NCBI RefSeq assembly: GCF_042956465.1
Contig: NZ_JBIBGL010000007.1
Location: 124,001-188,000, forward strand
Length of the DNA: 64,000 bases
From: Embleya sp042956465
Lineage (GTDB): Bacteria > Actinomycetota > Actinomycetes > Streptomycetales > Streptomycetaceae
Reading direction: 5' to 3'
This document shows, one piece after another, positions 51,328 through 60,195 of this stretch. The notes under the pieces were generated by a model. That model was given only the letters and a program-made list of their open reading frames with translations. It did not search any database and was not told the DNA's origin. Both the position numbers and the translations under genes were made by a program. Each line of letters opens with the position of its first letter. Positions within the stretch are counted from its first letter, which is position 1.

Positions 51328-53436
51328 ATGACGCTGTGGCCCGGGCACCCGTTTCCGCTGGGTGCCTCCTACGACGGAACGGGCGTCAACTTCGCCCTGT
51401 ACAGCGACGTTGCCGAGGCCGTCGACCTGTGCCTGATCGACGACGCCCACAACGAGGAACGGGTGCCGCTGCGCGAGGTGGACGGCGGCATCTGGCACGG
51501 ATACCTGCCCGGCCTGCAACCCGGTCGGCGCTACGGCTACCGCGTGCACGGGCCGTGGGAGCCCCGCCGGGGGATCCGCTGCAACCCGGCCAAGCTGCTC
51601 CTGGACCCGTACGGCAAGGCCTTCGACGGTGACGTCCGCTGGGGCCAACCGCTGTTCGGCTACCGGTTCGGCGAGCCCGAGCGGATCGACGAGAGCGACT
51701 CGGCGCCGCACATGATGACCTCGGTCGTGGTCAACCCGTACTTCGACTGGGGCGACGACCACCGGCCCGGGCACGAGTACCACGACACGGTGATCTACGA
51801 AGCGCACGTGCGCGGGTTGACGATGCGTCATCCGGACATCCCGCCGGAGATCCGCGGCACCTACGCGGGCATGGCACACCCGACGATGATCGAATACTTC
51901 CGGTCGTTGGGGGTCACCGCGGTCGAGTTGATGCCGGTGCACCAGTTCGTCGACGACGGGCACCTGGTCGGCCGAGGGCTGGCCAACTACTGGGGCTACA
52001 ACACGATCGGCTTCTTCGCGCCGCACGCCGCCTACTCCTCGACCGGCTCGCTGGGACAGCAGGTGCAGGAGTTCCGCTACCTGGTGAAATGCCTGCATCA
52101 GGCCGGTATCGAGGTGATCCTCGACGTGGTCTACAACCACACCGCGGAGGGCAACCACCTGGGCCCGACACTGTCCCTGCGCGGGATCGACAACAGCGCC
52201 TACTACCGGCTGTCCGAACAGGACCCGCGCTACTACTGGGACACCACCGGCACCGGCAACTCGCTGCGCATGTCGCATCCGCACGTGCTCCAGATGATCA
52301 TGGACTCGCTGCGCTACTGGGTCACCGAGATGCACGTCGACGGCTTCCGCTTCGACCTCGCGGCGGCGCTGGCCCGGCAGTTCTACGAGGTGGACAAGCT
52401 CTCCGCGTTCTTCGACCTGGTCCAGCAGGACCCGGTCGTCAGCCGGGTCAAGCTGATCGCCGAGCCGTGGGACGTCGGCGACGAGGGCTACCAGGTGGGC
52501 AACTTCCCGCCGTTGTGGACCGAGTGGAACGGCCGGTACCGGGACACGGTGCGCGACCTGTGGCGCGGCGAGCCGGGCACGCTCCCGGACTTCGCCGCCC
52601 GGCTCACCGGATCCGGCGACATGTATCGCCACGACGGCCGGCGGCCGACCGCGTCGGTCAACTTCGTCACCGCCCACGACGGCTTCACGTTGCACGACCT
52701 GGTCTCCTACGAGCACAAGCACAACGAGGCCAACGGCGAGGACGGTCGGGACGGCGAGAACCACAACCGGTCCTGGAACTGCGGAGTGGAGGGCGAGAGC
52801 ACCGACATCGAGATCCTCGCGCTGCGGGAGAAGACCAAACGCAACCTGGCCGCGACGCTGCTGCTGTCCCAGGGCGTGCCGATGCTGCTGCACGGGGACG
52901 AGATCGGCCGCACCCAGGGCGGCAACAACAACGCGTACTGCCAGGACAACGAGGTCTCCTGGGTCGACTGGGAACGCGGCCGGGAACACTGGGTGTTCCT
53001 CGAATGGGTGCAGATGTTGATCCGACTGCGCCGCGAACATCCGGTGTTCCGCCGCCGGCGCTTCCTGCGCGGTGTACCGGCGGACGATGCGAGCCTGGCC
53101 GACATCGTGTGGTTCGCGCCCGGCGGGCGGCCGATGACCGAGGCGGACTGGCAAGCCGGATTCAACAAGGCGATCTCGGTATTCCTCAACGGCGACGCGA
53201 TCGGCGAACCCGGTCCGCGCGGCGAACCGATCCGGGACGACTCGTTCTTCCTGTTGATCAACGCGCACGAAGGGGACCTGCACTTCACCCTGCCACCCGC
53301 CGAGTACGGCGCGGCGTGGGGGACGGTGCTGGACAGCGCGACGGTGCTGCTCGATCGGGACCGGCCCGCGGCCAAGGCGGGCACCTCCGTACACCTGGAG
53401 GCGCATTCGTTGCGGCTGCTGCGCCGGCTGTTCTGA
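51328..53436 (+). CDS. glgX: glycogen debranching enzyme GlgX
   Basis: 702 residues, GH13 isoamylase/debranching family. Hydrolyses alpha-1,6 branches of glycogen. N-terminal CBM48-like domain (HPFPLGASYDGTGVNFALYS), then the (beta/alpha)8 barrel with YEAHVRGLTMRHPDIP, DVVYNHTAEG, DGFRFDLAAAL (nucleophile D343), LIAEPWDVG (acid/base E379) and VTAHDGFTLHDL (D451). Start ATG at 51328 follows AAGGGGGA. No other glycogen gene is adjacent; it diverges from the beta-propeller lipoprotein gene. Confidence 0.95.
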   Translation: MTLWPGHPFPLGASYDGTGVNFALYSDVAEAVDLCLIDDAHNEERVPLREVDGGIWHGYLPGLQPGRRYGYRVHGPWEPRRGIRCNPAKLLLDPYGKAFDGDVRWGQPLFGYRFGEPERIDESDSAPHMMTSVVVNPYFDWGDDHRPGHEYHDTVIYEAHVRGLTMRHPDIPPEIRGTYAGMAHPTMIEYFRSLGVTAVELMPVHQFVDDGHLVGRGLANYWGYNTIGFFAPHAAYSSTGSLGQQVQEFRYLVKCLHQAGIEVILDVVYNHTAEGNHLGPTLSLRGIDNSAYYRLSEQDPRYYWDTTGTGNSLRMSHPHVLQMIMDSLRYWVTEMHVDGFRFDLAAALARQFYEVDKLSAFFDLVQQDPVVSRVKLIAEPWDVGDEGYQVGNFPPLWTEWNGRYRDTVRDLWRGEPGTLPDFAARLTGSGDMYRHDGRRPTASVNFVTAHDGFTLHDLVSYEHKHNEANGEDGRDGENHNRSWNCGVEGESTDIEILALREKTKRNLAATLLLSQGVPMLLHGDEIGRTQGGNNNAYCQDNEVSWVDWERGREHWVFLEWVQMLIRLRREHPVFRRRRFLRGVPADDASLADIVWFAPGGRPMTEADWQAGFNKAISVFLNGDAIGEPGPRGEPIRDDSFFLLINAHEGDLHFTLPPAEYGAAWGTVLDSATVLLDRDRPAAKAGTSVHLEAHSLRLLRRLF

Positions 53437-53614
53437 CCGGGCCTCGCCCGGCGCCGGCCCGGAGACGGACCGGGTGCGCCGTCGCGCCGGGGCGGATCGC
53501 CGTCATCCCTGCGGTGGTTGCCTAAGGGTCCGGCCAAGGGTTATCCCTGATGGACCACGGTTCGTCGACGGCGCATGCTGTACGAAGCCGTGTGCACAGC
53601 GAGAGGAGCCGCGC

Positions 53615-54259
53615 ATGCATCCCAACTCCGGTCCTCATCCACCCCATTGGTACGGCATGCCCGCGCACATGCGGGTCGGCGACGCGGATCGCGAACGCAC
53701 GATCGAACACTTGAAGCATGCCTACGGCGAGGGCAGACTGAACGCGGACGAGTTCGAGGAGCGGGTGGCCTCGGCGCTGGCCGGGCGCACCCGGGCGGAC
53801 CTGGAGGCGCTGCTCGACGACCTGCTGATGCCGATGCCGGGGCCACCGGCGATGCCGATGCACGGGATGACACCCGGGCCGCCGATGCCGCCGCCGTGGT
53901 GGCTCAACCGCGCCGTCGGGCCGTACGAGCGCATCCGTCCGGGCCGGGAGCGGGGCTGGAGCGCGGCCGCGCACTGGAGCGGCTTCTGCGCGCCCGTGGT
54001 CGGCCCGTACCTGATCCGCAGGACGGTCGGCGCCCGCTCGGAGTTCGTTCGGGACAACGCCAAGGCGGCGCTGAACTTCCAGCTGACCTGCCTGCTCTCG
54101 TTCGTGCTTGCGCCGATCCTGGCGCTGCTCGGCGACTTCGGCGGCCTGGTGATCGCCGTCATGTACTCGACCATCGCGGTCTTCGCCATCCTCGGCGGCG
54201 CCCGGGCGGCGGGCGGGGAGGTGATGCGTTACCCGATCAGCCTGCGCCTGGTCAGATGA
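53615..54259 (+). CDS. DUF1707 and DUF4870 membrane protein
   Basis: 214 residues. The DUF1707 block MRVGDADRERTIEHLKHAYG with LNADEFEERVASALAGRTRA is at residues 19-65; a Met/Pro-rich linker follows; then a DUF4870-like membrane part with AHWSGFCAPVVGPYLIRRTV, FVRDNAKAALNFQLTCLLSF and two further hydrophobic segments. ATG at 53615 follows GAGAGGAG. Function unknown; DUF1707 is an actinobacterial N-terminal module. Confidence 0.88.
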   Translation: MHPNSGPHPPHWYGMPAHMRVGDADRERTIEHLKHAYGEGRLNADEFEERVASALAGRTRADLEALLDDLLMPMPGPPAMPMHGMTPGPPMPPPWWLNRAVGPYERIRPGRERGWSAAAHWSGFCAPVVGPYLIRRTVGARSEFVRDNAKAALNFQLTCLLSFVLAPILALLGDFGGLVIAVMYSTIAVFAILGGARAAGGEVMRYPISLRLVR

Positions 54260-54298
54260 GCCGGCCCCCGGGATGGGCCGAGAGCCCGGCGGGCGCCC

Positions 54299-54874
54299 TC
54301 ACGCTCCGGCGGGGTTGGCGCGGCGGGTGGGGCGACTGCTGCGGCTGAGTCGGCTCGGGCGGGTCCAGAGCAGGAGTTCGCCGCCGGGCGGGGACACCAC
54401 ACCGCCGTGCGCCGGGTCGCCCGCGAACCACACGTCGCCGCCGTCGCACTTGTGCAGGTGCCACCAGCGGTGCGACATGGACACCACGGTCAGCGCGTAC
54501 TGCGTGCCGTCGCCGGCGCGATCGCCGATCACCAGCGGCGGACCCCACGCACCGTCGCCGTCGGCCGGATCGCGGAAGCGGCACGAGCAGGTCACCCACG
54601 GATGGCGGGCCAGCGTGCGCCGCATGCGCCGGCCCAGCACCAGCGCGCCGATCCCGATCACCAGGGCCACGACGCCGACCACGAGCGGAACCGTGCCCCA
54701 GCCGCCCCAGGCCTCGCCGGCCGAATCCTCGGCCGTGGACAAAACCGCGAACCAGGCCCCGGTGCAGGCCGAACCGATCACCGTGGTCACGACGGCCCGC
54801 AGCCGGTACACCCGCAATGCCCGAGCCGTCGCGTGCAAGGAGAGAGCCACGCCCTCCCGCTGCTCGCTACCCAT
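54299..54874 (-). CDS. hypothetical two-helix membrane protein
   Basis: 191 residues, not assigned to a family with certainty. Hydrophobic segments at about 26-46 and 62-82, then a soluble C-terminal part with a CSCRF motif, WGPPLVIGDRAGDGTQYALT and WWHLHKCDGGDVWFAGDP, resembling small DUF3592-like inner membrane proteins. Start ATG at 54874. Convergent with the DUF1707 gene. Confidence 0.6.
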   Translation of the reverse strand: MGSEQREGVALSLHATARALRVYRLRAVVTTVIGSACTGAWFAVLSTAEDSAGEAWGGWGTVPLVVGVVALVIGIGALVLGRRMRRTLARHPWVTCSCRFRDPADGDGAWGPPLVIGDRAGDGTQYALTVVSMSHRWWHLHKCDGGDVWFAGDPAHGGVVSPPGGELLLWTRPSRLSRSSRPTRRANPAGA

Positions 54875-55021
54875 GGCAGCACCCTAAGCAGGCGCGGGCG
54901 GCAATGGTGAACCGGTGCGTGTCGGGCGCGCCCGTCGCGTTCGTGCACCGCGATGCCGGCGAACCGAAGCCGATACCCCACCGTGGTACCGGCTTCGCGT
55001 TGCTCGGCGGTGCCGGGAAGG

Positions 55022-55117
55022 GTGTCGGCTTCGATTCGCTCGGTGGATGTCGGGTGGGGTGGCGGTCTGGATTCGCCCAGGCGGTCTCCGGCGGGGTGCC
55101 GGCTTCGATTCGCTCGG
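55022..55117. repeat. degenerate GC repeat between genes
   Basis: A 22-base unit containing CGGCTTCGATTCGCTCGG occurs at 55022-55043 and 55096-55117, with weaker copies near 54985 and 55065. It lies in the 279-base gap between 54874 and 55154 and codes for nothing recognisable. Confidence 0.7.
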
Positions 55118-55153
55118 GCGTGTGGGGTGGGGGAGTGCTCGGTACGTCAGTGC

Positions 55154-56998
55154 TCAGTACGTCAGGCCGTGACCGAACGGGAAGACCGGGTCCTTGCCGT
55201 CCCGTGGTACGTCCGAGCGCTGGGCGCGCACGTCGGCCATCGAGCGCGGCAACTCGAACGGCAGCCTGCCCTCGGGTTGTACCCGACCGAACAGCGCGTC
55301 CAGCAACGGCGCGTCGGCGCAGCCGTAGTTCGCCACCAGCGCGGCCGACCGGTCGGCGATCTCCGGGATCACCGCCGGGCGCTCCAGGTAGATGTCCACG
55401 ACGGTGGGCACCGTCGCACACAGGTCCAGGATCGGAGTCAGTTCGGCCTCGGTGAACTCCAGCGAGCCCGCGTGGAAGAACTGCTCGAAGCCGCCCTCAC
55501 GCGGCTCGAACGGGGTCTTGATCCGCATGATCGCCACGTCCGCCTCCTCGGGAGTGGCCACGACCGTGCCGTAACCGGCCGCCACGTCGGCGTCGACGCC
55601 CTGGACGTACACGCGGATGCCCGCGGCCAGCGGCAGCACCGGCTCGTCGTGCGGCGACGCGTCCGGTACCGACGCGTCGCGTGCCGACCCCTTTCGCGCC
55701 GTCGTGTTCTTGAGCACCGTGACCGACCTGCTCTGCGCGCGCAGCCCGGCCGCGATGCCGGCGTCGGTGCCCACCAGGGCAGCGGTCGCGGTCGGGTCCA
55801 CGAACGGGTGGTCGAACAGGCCGAGGACGAACTTCTCCCGCAGCAACCGCCGCACCGACCGGTCCAGCCGCTCCTCGGTGAGCCGGCCCGCCGCCACCAG
55901 GTCGACGATCCGCTCGGGGATGTGCTCGCCGCCGAACTGGTCGCAGCCCGCCTCGAGCACCCGCAACACCCGGTCCGGGACGGACGACTCCTCGACGCCC
56001 CACGCCCGCGCGGGCATGGTCTGGCCCATGATGTTCGCGTCCGAGATCAGCCCCCAGTCGGTGCACACGATGCCGTCGAAGCCCAGTTGTTCGCGCAGCA
56101 GGCCGGTGATGATGCCCTTGTTGAAGCCGAACGCGACGGCCTCGTGCTCGGTCTCGATCGGCATGCCGTAGTACGGCATCATCTGCGACGTTCCCGCCGC
56201 GAGCGCCTTGCGGAACGGCTCCAGGTGGTAGTCGAAGTTGCCGCCCGGGTAGACCTGCTCGCGGCCGTACGGGAAGTGCGGGTCCTCGCCGTCGAGCTGC
56301 GGGCCGCCGCCGGGGAAGTGCTTGGTCATGCACGCCACCGACTCGGTGTTCAGCGTCTCGCCCTGCGCACCGCGGATGTAGGCGGCGACCAGCTTGCCGG
56401 TCAGCTCGGCGTCCTCGCCGAACGTGCCGTTGATCCGCGACCAGCGCGGTTCGGTGGCGAGGTCGATCTGCGGGTGGAGGGCGAGTCGGATGCCGACCGC
56501 GAGGTATTCGCGGCGCATCAGGTCGGCGAACTCGCGGACCAGCTCCTCGTCGCCGATCGCGGCCAGGCCGAGCGTCTCGGGGTACTGCGAGAAGCCCTCG
56601 GCGTAGGCGGCGGTGCCCGGGTTGTCGGTGAAGTGGTGCCGGGGATCGGTGGAGAGCGTGACCGGGATGCCCAGCCGGGTCTCCAGCGCCAGTTCCTGGA
56701 TCCGGTTGTGCCACTGCGCGATGTGCTCGGGCCGACCTCCGCCGAGCAGATTGAAGTGGTTCATCCCCTTCTCGGCGATCATCTCCCGCACCGTGAACTC
56801 GAACGGCAGCGAACCCTTGTCGTCCAGGAGCGTGCCCTCGGGGCCCATGACGGCGATCGTCTGAAACATCAGACCGGCCTTCTCCTCGACCGTCATCCGG
56901 CCGAGCAGGTCCGCAACCCGTTCCTCGATCGGCAGCGACGCGTCCTCGTAGGGGCAGGTCGCGGCGCGGAACCGGGTGCGTGCGGTGGTGTCGGTCAT
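55154..56998 (-). CDS. glycoside hydrolase family 3 protein
   Basis: 614 residues, no signal peptide, so cytoplasmic. GH3 N-terminal barrel: VADLLGRMTVEEKAGLMFQT, GIPVTLSTDPRHHF, KHFPGGGPQLDGEDPH, and the nucleophile loop GIVCTDWGLISDAN with D314. The C-terminal domain has the usual RSVTVLKN and FPFGHGL, with the family shortened between. It would cleave beta-glucosides or xylosides. Start ATG at 56998 follows GGAGGAT. A palindromic operator sits 12-35 bases upstream. No sugar transporter adjoins. Confidence 0.9.
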   Translation of the reverse strand: MTDTTARTRFRAATCPYEDASLPIEERVADLLGRMTVEEKAGLMFQTIAVMGPEGTLLDDKGSLPFEFTVREMIAEKGMNHFNLLGGGRPEHIAQWHNRIQELALETRLGIPVTLSTDPRHHFTDNPGTAAYAEGFSQYPETLGLAAIGDEELVREFADLMRREYLAVGIRLALHPQIDLATEPRWSRINGTFGEDAELTGKLVAAYIRGAQGETLNTESVACMTKHFPGGGPQLDGEDPHFPYGREQVYPGGNFDYHLEPFRKALAAGTSQMMPYYGMPIETEHEAVAFGFNKGIITGLLREQLGFDGIVCTDWGLISDANIMGQTMPARAWGVEESSVPDRVLRVLEAGCDQFGGEHIPERIVDLVAAGRLTEERLDRSVRRLLREKFVLGLFDHPFVDPTATAALVGTDAGIAAGLRAQSRSVTVLKNTTARKGSARDASVPDASPHDEPVLPLAAGIRVYVQGVDADVAAGYGTVVATPEEADVAIMRIKTPFEPREGGFEQFFHAGSLEFTEAELTPILDLCATVPTVVDIYLERPAVIPEIADRSAALVANYGCADAPLLDALFGRVQPEGRLPFELPRSMADVRAQRSDVPRDGKDPVFPFGHGLTY

Positions 56999-57010
56999 GG
57001 ATCCTCCGTA

Positions 57011-57034
57011 AAAACCTAGTGGTCAGTAGGTTTT
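57011..57034. promoter_or_regulatory. palindromic operator of the GH3 gene
   Basis: AAAACCTA-N8-TAGGTTTT, perfect 8-bp arms, in an AT-rich patch immediately upstream of the GH3 ribosome site. Fits a LacI- or TetR-type repressor; none is encoded next to it. Confidence 0.7.
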
Positions 57035-57361
57035 CTAACACGTAACGACCCGCCTTCGCCGGCGAAATCGACGGCGACTTCGGACCCGGGTCCGCACCCC
57101 GCGACCGTTCCGGCAGCCGACCCGTGATCGTTTCGGCAGGTGACGGGCTCGCACGGGGAGCGCGAACGCTCCGTACAATGAGCCGAATGCGCGCCGGGGA
57201 CCCGGGTGTGTTCGGGGGCGTGCCGCCGTGACGATGTAGCCGACGATTCGAAGCGGATCGCCCGGCGCATCGGGATCCGGCTCATCAGGCGCATCGGGCG
57301 CATGGGGCGCATCGGGCGCACACACACCACGGGTACGAGGGGCGGACGCAGGTTGGACACC
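57035..57361. other. intergenic, Arg-codon-like repeats
   Basis: 327 bases. GCGCATCGGG-like decamers repeat at about 57265-57320 and could be read as an Arg/Ile/Gly-rich N-terminal extension of the next gene (from GTG at 57206); I consider that less likely than a start at 57362. Nothing else is seen. Confidence 0.35.
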
Positions 57362-58252
57362 GTGCGGGGCTTGCTCGACTCCTTGCGGGATTTCCTCGAC
57401 CACGGCGCGTGGACCCACTGGCCGCTTCCGGTCTCGGTGACGATCTTCGTCGTGGTCTGCGCACTGGGCGTCGCCGCATTCGTCCCCAAGTCGCTGTTCG
57501 CGCCGATCGCAGGCGCGCTGTTCGGCGCGATCGGCGGCACGGTGGTCACCCTGGTCGGGGCCACCCTGGGCGCGCTGATCAGCCTGTACCTCGGTCGTCG
57601 GCTGGGCCGGGAGCGGATCAGCGGCTGGCTGCACAAGCGCGAGGCGCTGGCCGTGCTCGATCGCCGGCTCTCCCGGAACGGCCTGGTGCCGATCACGATC
57701 CTGCGGATGATCCCGGTGATCCCGTCCTCGGTGGTCAGTTACGGCGCGGCGGCGACCGGGATCCGCACCGGCCAATTCCTGCTCGGCACCGCGCTGGGCA
57801 TGCTGCCGATGACGCTGGTCCAATGCGCGGCGGGTGCCTCGGTACGCAGCGGCCTGTCCACGCCGGTGGTGGTCAGCGTGTTCGTCGGCTGCGTGTCGCT
57901 GGCGCTGGTCATGGTCGCGGTGCGGCGGCGCGGCGGGGAGCCCGAGCCGACCGGTTCGCCGGCGTCGGCGGCCGGACGGGGGTCGGCGGCCGGGGAGGCG
58001 TCGGTGGCCGGGGAGGGATCGGCGGTCGGGGAGGGATCGGTGTCGCCGCAGTCTTCGGTTGGTTCGCGGTCGTCGGTCGGCCCGCAGTCCTCGGGTGTGT
58101 CGCGGCCGTCGGCTGCTTCGTCGTCTTCGGTTTCGTCGTCTTCGGTTGCTTCGCCGTCTTCGGCCGCTGCTTCGCAGTCGCCGGTCGCTCGGCGATCCTC
58201 GGGCGCTCCGCCTTCGCCGGTCGTGCCGAAGGCACCGGACGCGGCCGAATAG
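57362..58252 (+). CDS. TVP38/TMEM64 (VTT/SNARE-associated) family membrane protein
   Basis: 296 residues from GTG at 57362; TTG 57353 and earlier starts are possible. VTT domain over residues about 20-195 with five or six hydrophobic segments and the typical FVPKSLFAPIAGALFGAIGG, TLGALISLYLGRRLGRERI and RMIPVIPSSVVSYGAAATGI blocks. These are DedA-like proteins thought to move lipids between leaflets. The last 90 residues are a Ser/Ala/Gly-rich repeat-built tail (SSVSSSSVASPSSAA). Confidence 0.85.
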   Translation: MRGLLDSLRDFLDHGAWTHWPLPVSVTIFVVVCALGVAAFVPKSLFAPIAGALFGAIGGTVVTLVGATLGALISLYLGRRLGRERISGWLHKREALAVLDRRLSRNGLVPITILRMIPVIPSSVVSYGAAATGIRTGQFLLGTALGMLPMTLVQCAAGASVRSGLSTPVVVSVFVGCVSLALVMVAVRRRGGEPEPTGSPASAAGRGSAAGEASVAGEGSAVGEGSVSPQSSVGSRSSVGPQSSGVSRPSAASSSSVSSSSVASPSSAAASQSPVARRSSGAPPSPVVPKAPDAAE

Positions 58253-58325
58253 GCCGACCGGCGCTCGGCCGATCCGGGCCGCGGATGCCTTCCGGCCGAG
58301 CCCGACGGGAGTTCGAGGACCCGCC

Positions 58326-58331
58326 TAATCT
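58326..58331 (+). promoter_or_regulatory. -10 element of a probable leaderless transcript
   Basis: TAATCT ends seven bases before the ATG at 58338, the spacing at which transcription would start on the ATG itself. There is no ribosome site between. Confidence 0.45.
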
Positions 58332-58337
58332 GGACGC

Positions 58338-59615
58338 ATGCGGGTCGAAGCGGGGGAGCACGGGGAGCGGGTGGAGCGGCCGGCGACCACGACGGCGCGC
58401 ATCGTCGGCGTGGACGTCGCGCGTGCCCTCGCCGTTTTGGGCATGTTCGCCTCGCATGTCGGCCCGGACCCCTACGACGGCGGCGTGGACACCCTCGTCC
58501 AAGGCGTCTCCGGCCGCGCCTCCGCGCTGTTCGCGTTCCTGGCGGGCGTCTCGCTGGTCCTGATGTCCGGCCGGACACCGCTGCGCGGCCGGAACCGACA
58601 CACCGCGGCCGCGGTCACCCGGGTGCTGATCAGGGCCGTCCTGCTGATCCCGCTCGGCATGTGGTTGGCCGACCTGGACACCGGCGTGCTGGTCATCCTC
58701 GCCTTCTACGGCCTCTACTTCCTGCTCGCCTGGCCCGCGCTGTGGCTGGACACGCGCGCGCTCGTGCTGCTCGCGGCGAGCTGGGCCCTCCTCGGGCCGA
58801 TCGCCTCGTACCTGCTGCGTACGAGCGGCGACACCGGCGACATCCGCTATGCCGCACCCGGGTTCGACGACTGGCACGGTCCGGGCGACCTGTTCGAGAC
58901 GTTGTTCCTGACCGGCAGCTACCCGGCGATCACCTGGCTGCCGTTCGTCTTCGCGGGGATGGCGGTCGGCCGGCTGCGCCTCACCGATCTGCGGGTGCAG
59001 CGTGCGTTCGTCGGGATCGGCACCGGGCTGGCGGTGCTCGGGTACGGCGGATCCTGGCTCGTGGTCGAGTTGTTCACCGGCGATCGGCTCGCCCGGGAAG
59101 CGGCCCCGTACGGCGTGTTCGAGCTGATCCACAGCCGGGTCGGCTCGGTCCCGGTGTCCGACCCGGCATGGTTGACCGTCGCCGAGGGCCACACCGGCAC
59201 GCCGTTCGAGATCGTCGGCGCGATCGGCGTCGCCCTGGGCGTGCTCGGTCTGACCCTGCTGGCCTGCCGCGCCTGGATCGGCCGGATCGTCCTCGACCCG
59301 CCGATCTGCGTCGGCGCGATGGCGCTCACCGTGTACACCGCCCATCTGATCGCGATCGACCGCTGGTTCCCGCTCGCGGCCGGACAGACCTGGGAACGAC
59401 TGCTCGCCTTCGTCGTCGTCACGCTGTTGCTGTGCTGGGCCTGGCGACACACGCTGCGCAAGGGCCCGATGGAGGCAGCCCTGCACGTGCTCTCCGCGCT
59501 CCCCGCACGCTGGGTACGAGGAGCGGCCCGGCCGGCCGGGCCGAGCCGGCCGCAGGGGGGTGGGCCGGGTGGACCGGCCGCGACCGGCTCGATGGCCCAG
59601 GGGTCGGATCGGTAG
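58338..59615 (+). CDS. polytopic membrane protein, DUF418/DUF1624-like
   Basis: 425 residues with about ten hydrophobic segments. VDVARALAVLGMFASHVG at 25-42 is the N-terminal motif of the heparan-alpha-glucosaminide acetyltransferase-like (DUF1624/DUF418) group, and VGAMALTVYTAHLIAIDRWF near 333 is its C-terminal counterpart. Such proteins may transfer acyl groups across the membrane. ATG at 58338 with a -10 element just upstream. The last 45 residues are Gly/Pro/Arg-rich. Confidence 0.82.
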   Translation: MRVEAGEHGERVERPATTTARIVGVDVARALAVLGMFASHVGPDPYDGGVDTLVQGVSGRASALFAFLAGVSLVLMSGRTPLRGRNRHTAAAVTRVLIRAVLLIPLGMWLADLDTGVLVILAFYGLYFLLAWPALWLDTRALVLLAASWALLGPIASYLLRTSGDTGDIRYAAPGFDDWHGPGDLFETLFLTGSYPAITWLPFVFAGMAVGRLRLTDLRVQRAFVGIGTGLAVLGYGGSWLVVELFTGDRLAREAAPYGVFELIHSRVGSVPVSDPAWLTVAEGHTGTPFEIVGAIGVALGVLGLTLLACRAWIGRIVLDPPICVGAMALTVYTAHLIAIDRWFPLAAGQTWERLLAFVVVTLLLCWAWRHTLRKGPMEAALHVLSALPARWVRGAARPAGPSRPQGGGPGGPAATGSMAQGSDR

Positions 59616-59632
59616 CGCACGGGGGTCGGGGC

Positions 59633-60182
59633 GGTGCTTCCGGAACGGAGCGGTGCTTTTGGGTCGGAGCGGTGCTTCTGGAACGGAGCGGTGCTTTTGG
59701 GTCGGGGCGGTGCTTTTCGGTCGGCATGGTGCTTCTGGGTCGGGGGCGGTGCTTCTGGGTCGGAGCGGTGCTTCCGGAACGGAACGGTGCTTCCGGGTCG
59801 GGGCGGCGTTCCGGGGCCGGAGCGGTGCTCCCGGAACGGAACAGTGCTCCGGGTCAGAGCGCTGCTCTCGGATCGGAGCGGCGCTCCTGGTCGGAGCGCC
59901 TATCCCTGGGCGCAGCAGCGCTCCCGGAACGGAACGGTGCTTCCGGGGCGGAGCAGTGCTCTCGGATCGGAGCGGTGCTACCGGGACGGGACGGTGTTCC
60001 TGGGGCGCAGCGGTGCTTCCGGAGCGGAGCGCCGCTCCCGGGTCGGAGTGATGTTCCTGGGGCGCAGCAGTGCTCCCGGAACGGAGCGGTGCTCTCGGAT
60101 CGGAGCGGTGCTCCCGGGGCGCAGCGGTGCTCCCGGAACGAAGCGGTGCTCCCGGGTAAGAGCGGCGCTCCCGGTACGGATC
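59633..60182. repeat. 19-bp minisatellite, about 29 tandem copies
   Basis: About 29 contiguous copies of GGTGCTCCCGGAACGGAGC and variants (GGTGCTTCTGGGTCGGAGC and so on), 550 bases in all with two one-base slips. Many copies have dyad symmetry (GCTtCCG...CGGaGC). There are no spacers, so it is not a CRISPR array. It lies between convergent genes. The repeats give long open frames (19 bases x 3 = 57) that I take as artefacts. Confidence 0.92.
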
Positions 60183-60195
60183 GATGGCCTCGGGG

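Noticed and set aside
59633..60182. CRISPR array
   Set aside because: The 19-bp units are directly contiguous and have no unique spacers; no cas genes nearby.
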